Shown one piece after another: positions 41,098 through 51,203 of a stretch of 64,000 nucleotides of DNA; the stretch's first letter is position 1; each line of letters starts with the position of its first letter. Source of the stretch: Flavobacterium sp. Its GTDB lineage: Bacteria; Bacteroidota; Bacteroidia; Flavobacteriales; Flavobacteriaceae. The DNA lies in contig JADFAM010000009.1 in the NCBI GenBank assembly GCA_015665265.1, forward strand, positions 1-64,000. The letters run 5' to 3'. The notes under the pieces are model-generated. The model ran no database searches. It saw only the letters and a program-made list of their open reading frames with translations, and had not been told where the DNA came from. The position numbers and the translations under genes were made by a program.

Positions 41098-44000
41098 TTG
41101 CAGCCAGAATCTACTTTTCAAATTTATAACGCTTCGGCAGGGAGTGGTAAGACATTTACATTAGTTAAGGAGTATCTTAAAATAATACTAATTAGTGATG
41201 ATATCTTTATTTTTCAAAAGATCCTGGCGATAACATTTACCAACAAGGCAGCTTCAGAAATGAAGCAACGTATATTAAATAGTTTAAAAGATTTTTCTGA
41301 GGCTAAACAACCTCCTCTTTTTATTCTTATTCAGAAAGAAACAGGATTAGAGTCACATACAATTCAGAAGAAAAGTACTGTTGTTTTAAAATTAATTTTA
41401 GAAAATTATGGTGCTTTTCACATAACAACTATAGATAGTTTTACATTTAAAATAATTAAAAGTTTCTCTTTTGATTTGGGGCTTAGTCAGAATTTTGAAG
41501 TAGAAATGAATGCTCAAGAGTTGCTTGATAAAGCAGTAGAGGTTTTAATTTCTAAAGTTGGTGTTACTAATGAATTAACAAAATTGCTAGTTGAGTATTC
41601 AATAGATAAATCTGATGATGATAAATCATGGGATATTTCATTAGACCTATTGGAGTTTTCAAAGATTTTATTAAAAGAAGAGGATGTTTATCATTTCAGG
41701 AAATTAAGTGATAAAACCTTATATGATTTTAAATCATTACAAATAAAATTAGCTGAACATCGTAAAGATCTTCTTGCGAGGATGAAATCTATAGGTGAGC
41801 AGGCACTGCAAATTATTTCAAATGAGCATTTAGAGTTTACTGTTTTTAATAGGTCAATGCTACCAAATCATTTTTTATCACTGGTTAATAAAACAGACCG
41901 TACAAAGTTTTTTGATAAGAGTGTCCTAAAAAAAAGAATTGATGAAAATGAACTATTATCCAAGACTAAACCAAAAAACACATTATTAACTGCAGAGAAA
42001 ATTTTACCAGCACTTTTAAAATTGTATTCAGACTCAGAGTTATTATATCAACAATTAATTCAAACAAAATTAATTCTACAAAGTATCATTCCTTTAGCTG
42101 TTTTGAATCACATAAATAAAGAATTAAATACAATTAAAGAAGATAATAATATTCGTTTAAATTCAGAATTTAATCAGTTAATTTCGGATAATATACAAGA
42201 CCAACCAGCACCATTTATTTATGAAAGAATTGGTCAAAGTTTCATGCATTATTTTATTGATGAGATGCAAGATACTTCTGTATTACAATGGAAAAATTTG
42301 ATTCCATTAATAGATAATTCCTTGTCTCAAGAAAAAACGAGTTTGTTGTTAGTTGGAGATGCCAAACAAGCAATCTATAGATGGCGAGGAGGAAAAGCAT
42401 CACAATTCTTAAAGCTTGGTTCTCAAAGTGCAATCTCCCAAAATCCTTTTACAATAGAAAAAAAAGTTCAAGAATTATCTACTAATTACAGGAGTTTTAG
42501 CGAACTAATTAATTTTAATAATTCCTTTTTCAAACATTCATCACATTTTTTGCAAAATTCGTCGTATGCTGATCTTTTTTTAAATAAATCATACCAAGAA
42601 GAAAATGAATTAAAAGGAGGGTATGTTTCTATTTCTTTTTTAGAAAAAATAGATGATAAAGAAGAGGATCAGCTTAAATATGCAAAAAAAGCACACCAAA
42701 TAATTACAAATTTGGATAGTAAATGCCTTTTAGGATCTGTATGTGTTTTGGTCAGAAAGCGGAGTGAAGGGGTTACTGTTGCAAATTATTTATCTGAAAA
42801 CAACATAGATATTGTTTCTTCAGAAACATTGTTATTAAGCAATAGTAAAAAAGTAAACTTCATTATTAATTTTTTAAGGTATTCAGTTCAATCAAACGAC
42901 AAAGAATGTTTACTTGAATTATTATATTTTTTACACAAACATCTATTGATTTCATTAGATAAACATGCTTTTTTTACAAAATTCATTCATCTAGAGCAAA
43001 CAGAGGTATTAGCCTTGTTAAAGGAATACAATAGTTCTCTCAATTTAATTTTGTTTCATGAATCTCCATTATATGAAAAAGTAGAACAAATAATTAGAGC
43101 ATTTCATCTTCAAGATTCAACAGACGCCTATGTTCAGTTTTTTCTTGATGAAATTTTAATACAGCAACAAAAAGAGTCAAACATTCAAGATTTTCTAAAT
43201 TACTGGGATCTCAAAAAAAAATCGTTAAGTATAGTTTCCTCAGAAAATCCAAATGCAGTTAAGATCATGACTATTCACAAAGCTAAAGGGTTAGAGTTTC
43301 CAGTAGTAATTTTCCCTTGTGAATTGTATATATATCAAGATATTAAACCAAAAGTTTGGTTAGAAAATACTATTGACGGTTTTTCAAACATAATGGTTCC
43401 ATTAAACAAGGATATTAGATATACAGGTGTTAAAGGGCAAGAAATTTACAATAATAGAAAGTCTGAGTTAGAATTAGATAGTTTTAACCTTTTGTATGTT
43501 GCTCTAACAAGAGCTGTTGAACAATTATACATCATTACAGAGAAAAAGTTAAACCAACAAGAAGAGGAAGACCCTAAGTACTTTTCGGGAATTTTTATTT
43601 CTTATTTGAAAAAACATCATTTGTGGCATCAAGAAAAAAATGAATACAATTTTGGAGATCATAATAGTTTGAAAACCATATTAAAAACAGAGCTTGATAG
43701 TAAAATACAACAAAGATTTATAAGTACTCCTTGGAAAGATCACAAGATTACCATGTTGGCCAATTCATCAACATTTTGGGGTACAAAAAGAGGTGAGGCT
43801 AAGAATTATGGAAATCTTATTCATAAAATTCTGTCTGAGGTAATTACTAAAGAGGATGTTCATAAAGTAACAGAAAGGTATTTTCAACAAGGGGAAGTTG
43901 AGTTAGAAGAAAAAGAGCAATTGCAGGAAAGAATTCTTAAAATTGTTAGCCACACAAAACTTAAAGGGTATTACTCTAAACATGTTGTTATTTACAATGA

Positions 44001-44220
44001 GAGAGAAATTTTATTTAAATCCAATACAGTAATTCCAGATAGATTAGTTTTTGGCAATAACAATAACGTAACAATTATAGATTATAAAACAGGCATTTCT
44101 AAAAAAGAGCATCATTATCAATTAGAAAATTACGCAAGTGTGTTAGCATCACTAAATTATTTAGTTGCTAAAAAGGTTCTTGTTTATATTAACAAAACAA
44201 TTTCTGTAGAAGAATTTTAA
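41098..44220 (+). CDS. UvrD/RecB-like helicase-nuclease (AddA-type)
   Basis: About 1040-residue superfamily 1A helicase with a C-terminal nuclease. Motif I is NASAGSGKTFTLV, Ia ITFTNKAASEMKQR, II DEMQDTSVLQW, III VGDAKQAIYRWRGG, IV LSTNYRSF, V MTIHKAKGLEFPVVIFP, VI LLYVALTRAVEQLY. The PD-(D/E)XK nuclease at the end shows NLIHKILSEV, VIPDRLVFG, IIDYKTG and YQLENYASVL. This is the AddA/RecB plan for double-strand-break resection. No AddB-like partner is adjacent. The track start ATG 41044 lies in the previous operon's terminator; TTG 41098 (LQPESTFQIY) is the likelier start. Confidence 0.9.
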   Translation: MQPESTFQIYNASAGSGKTFTLVKEYLKIILISDDIFIFQKILAITFTNKAASEMKQRILNSLKDFSEAKQPPLFILIQKETGLESHTIQKKSTVVLKLILENYGAFHITTIDSFTFKIIKSFSFDLGLSQNFEVEMNAQELLDKAVEVLISKVGVTNELTKLLVEYSIDKSDDDKSWDISLDLLEFSKILLKEEDVYHFRKLSDKTLYDFKSLQIKLAEHRKDLLARMKSIGEQALQIISNEHLEFTVFNRSMLPNHFLSLVNKTDRTKFFDKSVLKKRIDENELLSKTKPKNTLLTAEKILPALLKLYSDSELLYQQLIQTKLILQSIIPLAVLNHINKELNTIKEDNNIRLNSEFNQLISDNIQDQPAPFIYERIGQSFMHYFIDEMQDTSVLQWKNLIPLIDNSLSQEKTSLLLVGDAKQAIYRWRGGKASQFLKLGSQSAISQNPFTIEKKVQELSTNYRSFSELINFNNSFFKHSSHFLQNSSYADLFLNKSYQEENELKGGYVSISFLEKIDDKEEDQLKYAKKAHQIITNLDSKCLLGSVCVLVRKRSEGVTVANYLSENNIDIVSSETLLLSNSKKVNFIINFLRYSVQSNDKECLLELLYFLHKHLLISLDKHAFFTKFIHLEQTEVLALLKEYNSSLNLILFHESPLYEKVEQIIRAFHLQDSTDAYVQFFLDEILIQQQKESNIQDFLNYWDLKKKSLSIVSSENPNAVKIMTIHKAKGLEFPVVIFPCELYIYQDIKPKVWLENTIDGFSNIMVPLNKDIRYTGVKGQEIYNNRKSELELDSFNLLYVALTRAVEQLYIITEKKLNQQEEEDPKYFSGIFISYLKKHHLWHQEKNEYNFGDHNSLKTILKTELDSKIQQRFISTPWKDHKITMLANSSTFWGTKRGEAKNYGNLIHKILSEVITKEDVHKVTERYFQQGEVELEEKEQLQERILKIVSHTKLKGYYSKHVVIYNEREILFKSNTVIPDRLVFGNNNNVTIIDYKTGISKKEHHYQLENYASVLASLNYLVAKKVLVYINKTISVEEF

Positions 44221-44263
44221 AGTATTTTTACATCACAAAACAAATTAAAATTTTACATCAATT

Positions 44264-45457
44264 ATGTACGGTTCATTAAAAAAACATTTGCAAAACGAAA
44301 TAGAGGAAATTAAAGAAGCTGGGTTGTACAAAACCGAACGAATTATTACATCATCACAAGATGCCGTTATTAAAATTTCTACAGGAGAAGAAGTAATCAA
44401 TTTTTGTGCAAATAATTACTTAGGCTTGTCCAATCATCCAGAAGTTATTCAAGCTGCAAAAGACACAATGGATACCCATGGCTTTGGTGTGTCTTCAGTT
44501 CGTTTTATTTGCGGTACTCAAGACATTCATAAAAAATTAGAATCAAAAATTGCTGAATTTTATCAAACAGAAGACACCATTTTATATGCTGCAGCTTTTG
44601 ATGCTAACGGTGGTGTCTTTGAACCAATTCTTTCAAAAGAAGATGCTATAATTTCCGACAGTTTAAATCATGCCTCCATCATAGACGGTGTTCGTTTATG
44701 TAAAGCATCAAGGTATCGGTATGATAATAATAATATGGATGTTCTAGAAATGCAATTAATTGAGGCTTCTAAGAACAATCATCGGTTTAAAATTATTGTT
44801 ACAGATGGCGTGTTTTCTATGGATGGTATCGTTGCTAAATTGGATAAGATTTGTGATTTAGCAGACAAGTATGATGCACTTGTAATGATTGATGAATGCC
44901 ATGCTGCTGGTTTTATAGGGGCAACGGGTAGAGGAACTTTAGAGCTAAAAAATGTTTTAGGTAGAATAGATATCATAACTGGTACATTAGGAAAAGCATT
45001 AGGTGGTGCAATGGGAGGGTATACAACAGGTAAAAAAGAAATTATAGAGATATTAAGACAACGATCTAGGCCCTATCTATTCTCAAATTCATTAGCACCC
45101 GCAATAGTAGGGGCATCATTAAAGGTTTTTGACATCATATCAAATGATACCTCGTTGAGAGACAAATTAGAATGGAACACCAATTATTTTAGAGAAAAAA
45201 TGGATGCTGCTGGTTTTGATTTAGTTGGTGCAGATGCGGCAATAGTTCCAGTAATGCTATATGATGCAAAGCTGTCTCAGATAATGGCTAATAAACTTCT
45301 TGATGAAGGTATTTATGTTATAGGTTTCTTTTATCCAGTAGTTCCAAAAGATAAAGCCAGAATTCGTGTGCAATTATCTGCAGCGCATTCTAAGGAAAAC
45401 TTAGACAAAGCAATATTTTCATTTATTAAAATAGGGAAAGAATTAAAAATTATATAA
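44264..45457 (+). CDS. kbl: Glycine C-acetyltransferase
   Basis: 397-residue PLP enzyme, 2-amino-3-ketobutyrate CoA ligase, which joins glycine and acetyl-CoA (or cleaves the ketoacid in threonine breakdown). Features: [59 protein letters not shown], and the PLP lysine in [15 protein letters not shown]. The C-terminal [22 protein letters not shown] is typical. No threonine dehydrogenase gene is adjacent. The alpha-oxoamine synthase family also contains KBL-like BioF enzymes, but the length and motifs fit Kbl best. Confidence 0.95.
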   Translation: MYGSLKKHLQNEIEEIKEAGLYKTERIITSSQDAVIKISTGEEVINFCANNYLGLSNHPEVIQAAKDTMDTHGFGVSSVRFICGTQDIHKKLESKIAEFYQTEDTILYAAAFDANGGVFEPILSKEDAIISDSLNHASIIDGVRLCKASRYRYDNNNMDVLEMQLIEASKNNHRFKIIVTDGVFSMDGIVAKLDKICDLADKYDALVMIDECHAAGFIGATGRGTLELKNVLGRIDIITGTLGKALGGAMGGYTTGKKEIIEILRQRSRPYLFSNSLAPAIVGASLKVFDIISNDTSLRDKLEWNTNYFREKMDAAGFDLVGADAAIVPVMLYDAKLSQIMANKLLDEGIYVIGFFYPVVPKDKARIRVQLSAAHSKENLDKAIFSFIKIGKELKII

Positions 45458-45510
45458 GTTTAATTTAAACTACTTTAAGGTGTTTAATTTGTTAATGTCA
45501 ATAAAAAAGG

Positions 45511-45518
45511 TATTTTTG
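45511..45518 (+). promoter_or_regulatory. -7 promoter element TATTTTTG of the short OmpA-like gene
   Basis: Perfect TAnnTTTG 29 nt before ATG 45548. It overlaps the TTG 45518 used by the ORF track, so that start is rejected. Confidence 0.55.
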
Positions 45519-45547
45519 TGTTAATCAAATTATTAAAACAAATTAAA

Positions 45548-46120
45548 ATGAAGAAGTTAAAATTAGTATTGTTAGCCCTATTTGCAACTATTTTTACAGG
45601 TAATGTAAATGCACAAGACTCTAGCCGTCAATGGGCAGTAAGTGTAGGATTAAATATTGTAGATGTTAGAGGTGGAGACGATTTTTCTAGTAGATTTAAC
45701 GATTATCTTAAAAATGATGACTGGAATTGGTCTAACAATCCGTTAACAAGAATCACTGCAGAAAAATACTTAAACGAATCTTTCACCCTGCAAATAGCAG
45801 GATCTATGAATAAATTAGACAATGGTTTTGATGATGTTCAGCACACCTCTTTTGATGTAAATGCAAAATATGGTTTAGACGCTGTAATTGCCAAAATATT
45901 TGGAAAATCTACCAAGTATTTTAGTCCTTTTGCATACGTAGGAGCTGGTTATACCTCTCTAGACGGAGAAGGCGAAGCTATGTTAAACTATGGTTTTGGA
46001 GTTAACTTTTGGTTAACCGATGCTGTAGGATTTGCATACCAAGCAGGTACAAAAGAGCAATTATCAGATGTAGTACCATCCCATTATTATCACTCAATAG
46101 GATTTCTTTTTAAATTGTAA
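45548..46120 (+). CDS. Outer-membrane beta-barrel protein, truncated paralogue of the OmpA gene
   Basis: 190 residues from ATG 45548. Signal peptide MKKLKLVLLALFATIFTGNVNAQ. The mature part is an eight-strand type barrel that parallels the N-terminal half of the next protein almost segment by segment: WAVSVGLNIVDVRGGDDFS, RITAEKYLNESFTLQIAGSMN, KYGLDAVIAKIFGKSTKYFSPFAYVGAGYTSLDGEGE and SHYYHSIGFLFKL (longer segment described, matching the neighbour's). It ends exactly where the neighbour's calcium-binding repeats begin, so it lacks the peptidoglycan-binding OmpA domain. It probably arose by tandem duplication. Confidence 0.85.
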   Translation: MKKLKLVLLALFATIFTGNVNAQDSSRQWAVSVGLNIVDVRGGDDFSSRFNDYLKNDDWNWSNNPLTRITAEKYLNESFTLQIAGSMNKLDNGFDDVQHTSFDVNAKYGLDAVIAKIFGKSTKYFSPFAYVGAGYTSLDGEGEAMLNYGFGVNFWLTDAVGFAYQAGTKEQLSDVVPSHYYHSIGFLFKL

Positions 46121-46197
46121 GTAATTAAAACTTTTTAATATCTCCTATAATTACTGTAATTTTTATCTATTTCCTTTGATTTTAAAAAGGAAGAGAC

Positions 46198-46205
46198 TAT
46201 TTTTG
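46198..46205 (+). promoter_or_regulatory. -7 promoter element TATTTTTG of the OmpA-family gene
   Basis: Perfect TAnnTTTG 37 nt before ATG 46243; gives the second paralogue its own promoter. Confidence 0.55.
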
Positions 46206-46242
46206 CAATATAATTTAAGAAAAATAATTTAAATTAATAAAA

Positions 46243-47616
46243 ATGAAAAATATAAAATTAGCTATTATAGCTTTATTTACGTTAGTAGCTACTTACAACG
46301 TAAACGCCCAAGACTCTAACAATCCATGGGCCATCACTTTAGGTGTTAATGCCCTTGATGTCAGAACTGGAGGAGATTTCTCAGGAATGTTTAAAGACCA
46401 CTTGAGCACACAAGATTGGAATTTGTTACCAACAATTTCTAGAATTACTGCAGAAAGATACTTAGAAGATGGTTTTACGCTTCAGTTAGCAGGATCTATG
46501 AATAGAATTACACATGTATTGGAGGAAAATGATGCTGATATAACTTACACTTCATTTGATGTAAACTTAAAGTACGGTTTAGACGCACTGGTTGCAAAGA
46601 TTTTTGGTAATTCTACAAGATATTTTAGTCCTTTTGTATACTTAGGAGGTGGTTACACTGCACTAGATGGTGAAGGTGAAGGATTATTAAACTACGGTTT
46701 TGGTTTTAATGTTATGTTGTCTGAAACAGTTGGTTTAGTTTATCAAACTGGTACAAAACAAGACTTTAAAGAAGTTGTTCCTTCTCATTACCAACATTCT
46801 TTAGGAGTAGTTTTGAAGTTTGGAGGTAAAGATTCAGATGGAGATGGTATTTATGACAAATATGATTCATGTCCAGAAGTTGCAGGATTAAAAGAATTTA
46901 ATGGATGTCCTGATTCAGACGGAGATGGTGTTATTGATGGTGAAGATGCGTGTCCAAGCGTAGCTGGTTTAGCTACTTTAAACGGATGTCCAGATGCAGA
47001 TGCAGATGGTATTGCTGACAAAGATGATATGTGTCCTAATGCTAAAGGAACAAAAGCAAACAATGGTTGTCCTGATACAGATGGAGATGGTATTGTTGAC
47101 AAAGATGATAAATGTGCATCTACTGCTGGTCCTAGAGCAAACGGAGGATGCCCTTGGCCAGATACAGATGGAGATGGTGTATTAGACAAAGATGATAACT
47201 GTAAAAACGAAGTAGGACCTGCCTCTAACGGAGGATGTCCAGAGCCAGTAATTACTAAAGTTGCTGAAAAGAAAATAGGAGAATTTGCAAAAACTATCTT
47301 ATTTAACTCAGGAAGAGCTTCTTTCAAATCAGGAATTTCAGATAAGTTAGATGGTATTGTTACCATTATGATAGAGTTTTCTAAAGCTACTTTTGTAATT
47401 GAAGGTCATACAGATAGCACTGGTAGTGAAACTTTAAATGAAAAATTATCTGCTAAAAGAGCTGCTGCTGTAAAGAATTATTTAGTTCAAAACGGTATTG
47501 ATGCATCTAGATTAGAATCTAACGGTTTTGGAGAATCAAATCCTATAGATTCTAACAAAACTAGAGCTGGTAGAGCTAACAATAGAAGAGTAGAAATTAA
47601 AGTTACTAACGAGTAA
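46243..47616 (+). CDS. OmpA-family protein with thrombospondin type 3 repeats
   Basis: 457-residue outer-membrane protein that links membrane and cell wall. Signal peptide ending NVNAQ; beta barrel (about 22-195); a chain of five Asp-rich calcium-binding TSP3 repeats (about 197-335, e.g. [19 protein letters not shown]); and the C-terminal OmpA/MotB peptidoglycan-binding domain (about 345-457), with [36 protein letters not shown] and NRRVEIKV. A perfect terminator follows. Abundant proteins of this type are major porin-like components in Flavobacteriia. Confidence 0.95.
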   Translation: MKNIKLAIIALFTLVATYNVNAQDSNNPWAITLGVNALDVRTGGDFSGMFKDHLSTQDWNLLPTISRITAERYLEDGFTLQLAGSMNRITHVLEENDADITYTSFDVNLKYGLDALVAKIFGNSTRYFSPFVYLGGGYTALDGEGEGLLNYGFGFNVMLSETVGLVYQTGTKQDFKEVVPSHYQHSLGVVLKFGGKDSDGDGIYDKYDSCPEVAGLKEFNGCPDSDGDGVIDGEDACPSVAGLATLNGCPDADADGIADKDDMCPNAKGTKANNGCPDTDGDGIVDKDDKCASTAGPRANGGCPWPDTDGDGVLDKDDNCKNEVGPASNGGCPEPVITKVAEKKIGEFAKTILFNSGRASFKSGISDKLDGIVTIMIEFSKATFVIEGHTDSTGSETLNEKLSAKRAAAVKNYLVQNGIDASRLESNGFGESNPIDSNKTRAGRANNRRVEIKVTNE

Positions 47617-47638
47617 TATTTAATCTCTAAATATATTT

Positions 47639-47670
47639 AAAAGCCTCATCTTAAGATGAGGCTTTTTTTT
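47639..47670 (+). terminator. Rho-independent terminator after the OmpA-family gene
   Basis: Perfect palindrome AAAGCCTCATCTT / AAGATGAGGCTTT with a T8 tract. Confidence 0.9.
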
Positions 47671-47723
47671 ATTTCTTTTAGAATATTATAATTAAAAAAC
47701 TTTTCAACTTCAGGTAAATAAAT

Positions 47724-47731
47724 TACCTTTG
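47724..47731 (+). promoter_or_regulatory. -7 promoter element TACCTTTG of atpDC
   Basis: Perfect TAnnTTTG 59 nt before the atpD ATG, leaving a moderate 5' leader. Confidence 0.6.
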
Positions 47732-47775
47732 CAGCCTAAAATAAGAGTGTTTTTTTTCTCTTTCTAAGAAATTAA

Positions 47776-49302
<1,527 letters not shown>

Positions 49303-49313
49303 AACAAGAAACT

Positions 49314-49607
49314 ATGCACTTAGAAATAGTATCACCTGAAGCTGTATTATTTTCATCTACTGTAGATTCTATATCTGTACCTGGTACAGATGGTGAATTT
49401 CAAATGCTGAATAATCACGCAGCTGTAGTGTCTACCCTAAAACAAGGGACTATAAAAATTCATGTTTATACTCAAGAACATTTAGAATTAGACGAGTTAC
49501 ATGGAAAAATAGTAGTTCATTCAGACGATGATAAAGTGTTAACTATTGCTATCAATTCTGGAACTATTGAGCTAAAAAATAATAAAGCTATAATTTTAGT
49601 TGATTAA
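49314..49607 (+). CDS. atpC: F1F0 ATP synthase subunit epsilon (short form)
   Basis: 97-residue central-stalk subunit. Only the N-terminal beta-sandwich is present: LEIVSPEAVLFSSTVDSISVPGTDGEFQML, then NHAAVVSTLKQGTIKI (two pieces of the fold) and a final strand TIELKNNKAIILVD. The C-terminal helical hairpin found in the about 135-residue E. coli subunit, which can block ATP hydrolysis, is absent. The stop codon is clean and a terminator follows, so it is a short form, not a truncation by mutation. It starts 11 nt after atpD. Confidence 0.95.
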   Translation: MHLEIVSPEAVLFSSTVDSISVPGTDGEFQMLNNHAAVVSTLKQGTIKIHVYTQEHLELDELHGKIVVHSDDDKVLTIAINSGTIELKNNKAIILVD

Positions 49608-49631
49608 GCAGCTATAACTCTAGTAAACAAT

Positions 49632-49669
49632 AAAAAAATCCTGAACTAATTTAGTTCAGGATTTTTTTG
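49632..49669 (+). terminator. Rho-independent terminator of atpDC
   Basis: Long stem ATCCTGAACTAA / TTAGTTCAGGAT flanked by A and T runs, so it may work in both directions. Confidence 0.9.
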
Positions 49670-49689
49670 TAGTATAAACTCTATTAATA

Positions 49690-49710
49690 AACACCTCAAT
49701 TTGAGGTGTT
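49690..49710 (-). terminator. Terminator of the DUF5689 lipoprotein transcript
   Basis: Inverted repeat AACACCTCAA / TTGAGGTGTT 18 nt past the stop of the minus-strand gene, followed on that strand by TTATTAATAG. Confidence 0.6.
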
Positions 49711-49727
49711 ATTGATTTAATACAGTT

Positions 49728-51170
49728 TTAGTTACCAGTGATCTTAACATTATCTATTTGAAAGGTAGTAGTAACCCCTCCATCTCCTCCTTCGTATTTA
49801 AAGGCTACATGTAACTTTCCAGTTAAACAAGAGATATTAATTGACCCTGAACTTGAAAAGCTATTGTATCCATTGGAGGGACCTTCTGATAATTGTGCAT
49901 CAATTTTAAGCCAGGTAGCAGTTGTTACATCTCCAGTAAAATCTGATGATATATAAGCTGTAAGAGCACTTCCGTTATCATACCCTGTATTAGTTTCAAA
50001 GGTTAATTCTTCGTCTGTAGTGCCATCTAAATCAATTTCTGGAGTCACTAACCATGCCTGAAGAGGAGATTCATCGCTATTGTATGCAGAAATTTGTACA
50101 TATCTGTTTCCACTAAAGCTTCTTGATGAGTATAAAGTACTTCCTCCGTTTACATTTACATTAGTCCAACCGGCATTAGTAATTCCTGAAGTAGACGTAA
50201 TGTCTTCAAAATCTTCTTCAAACAACACAACACTTCCACCAACAGCAATTTCACCACATTCCAAAACAGGAGGGTCACATCTTTCAGTGTCATTAAATTC
50301 TAGATCTGAAGGAGTATTTGCAATAACAACTAAAAACTCTGCTCTGTAGTCTTTAGATAATACTGCTCTAAAAGTTCCTTTACCAGAAGGGACAACATTT
50401 GATTTAAAACTTGCAAATGTACTTGTTTGTAATTGGATAGTTCCTTCGGTTTCGCATTCAAAAATTGTTCTAAACCCGTCATATTCGTCATTAGATTCAC
50501 CTGCAAAGGTTTTGTCTAAATCTGATTTTAATATTTGAGCAGAGGCCAATTCTATCATTGTATTGATATGAACACCAGTTATCTCACTTAAAGAGATACT
50601 AGTTGGAACTATAGATGCAACAGTTGCTGATCTTATAATATGATCATCTATAGAAGTAGAAGGGATGTCATCTACTCTATCTCCATCTAAAATACCAAGC
50701 ACATATTTTCCAGCTACTCCATTCATTGGGCTACTATTAAATGAGCTTTCTCCGTCATCATAGGAAACAGATAAACCATCTAATTTTACATATACTTTTC
50801 TTCCAATATCATATGTTTCACTTAAAGATGTTTTATTTAAAACTATTTCAATTCCAGCCGTTGGATTCTCTGACTTGTCTTGAATGATTAATTTTTTATA
50901 AAAATTCCCTGTTGCATCACTAGAGACAACATATCCCTCCACATAAGTTGGGGCATTTTCATTTACATCAAATGTATGCACCAAGTTGTCGTTTGAGTTA
51001 AATTCTTGCTGTAAAGCAGTTTTAATTGCAGTAATATTTGAGTTAGCTATTATAGAAGGTTCTTCTACTGTCACATTAGGAACAGTAAAATCTCCGTCCT
51101 GAACACAGGAGCTTATTGTAATGGCTATGGTTAAAAGTGATAAAAAGCCATAATTTTTAATAGTTTTCAT
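49728..51170 (-). CDS. DUF5689/choice-of-anchor J lipoprotein
   Basis: 480 residues from ATG 51170 (the track's earlier ATG adds nine residues before the signal peptide). Lipoprotein signal MKTIKNYGFLSLLTIAITISSCVQ. The first half is DUF5689-like (EGYVVSSDATGNFYKKLIIQD, VYVKLDGLSVSYDDGE), a domain related to OB/nucleic-acid-binding-type folds. From about residue 310 a choice-of-anchor J/MAM-like jelly roll follows (LFEEDFED, WLVTPEIDL, VAFKYEGGDGG, FQIDNVKITG). It lies 33 nt after the TonB receptor of the same operon and probably serves as its surface-exposed partner. Confidence 0.85.
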   Translation of the reverse strand: MKTIKNYGFLSLLTIAITISSCVQDGDFTVPNVTVEEPSIIANSNITAIKTALQQEFNSNDNLVHTFDVNENAPTYVEGYVVSSDATGNFYKKLIIQDKSENPTAGIEIVLNKTSLSETYDIGRKVYVKLDGLSVSYDDGESSFNSSPMNGVAGKYVLGILDGDRVDDIPSTSIDDHIIRSATVASIVPTSISLSEITGVHINTMIELASAQILKSDLDKTFAGESNDEYDGFRTIFECETEGTIQLQTSTFASFKSNVVPSGKGTFRAVLSKDYRAEFLVVIANTPSDLEFNDTERCDPPVLECGEIAVGGSVVLFEEDFEDITSTSGITNAGWTNVNVNGGSTLYSSRSFSGNRYVQISAYNSDESPLQAWLVTPEIDLDGTTDEELTFETNTGYDNGSALTAYISSDFTGDVTTATWLKIDAQLSEGPSNGYNSFSSSGSINISCLTGKLHVAFKYEGGDGGVTTTFQIDNVKITGN

Positions 51171-51203
51171 AAGTGTATATATTAATAAGTTTTTCAATTT
51201 TTT

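Noticed and set aside
46845-47250. Regular repeats in the OmpA gene as a possible CRISPR or minisatellite
   Set aside because: They are coding TSP3 calcium-binding repeats with codon-level variation, not identical repeats with spacers.
46851-47366. - strand 171-codon ORF under the OmpA gene
   Set aside because: Mirror of the repetitive Asp-rich TSP3 codons; repeats on one strand keep the antisense frame open.
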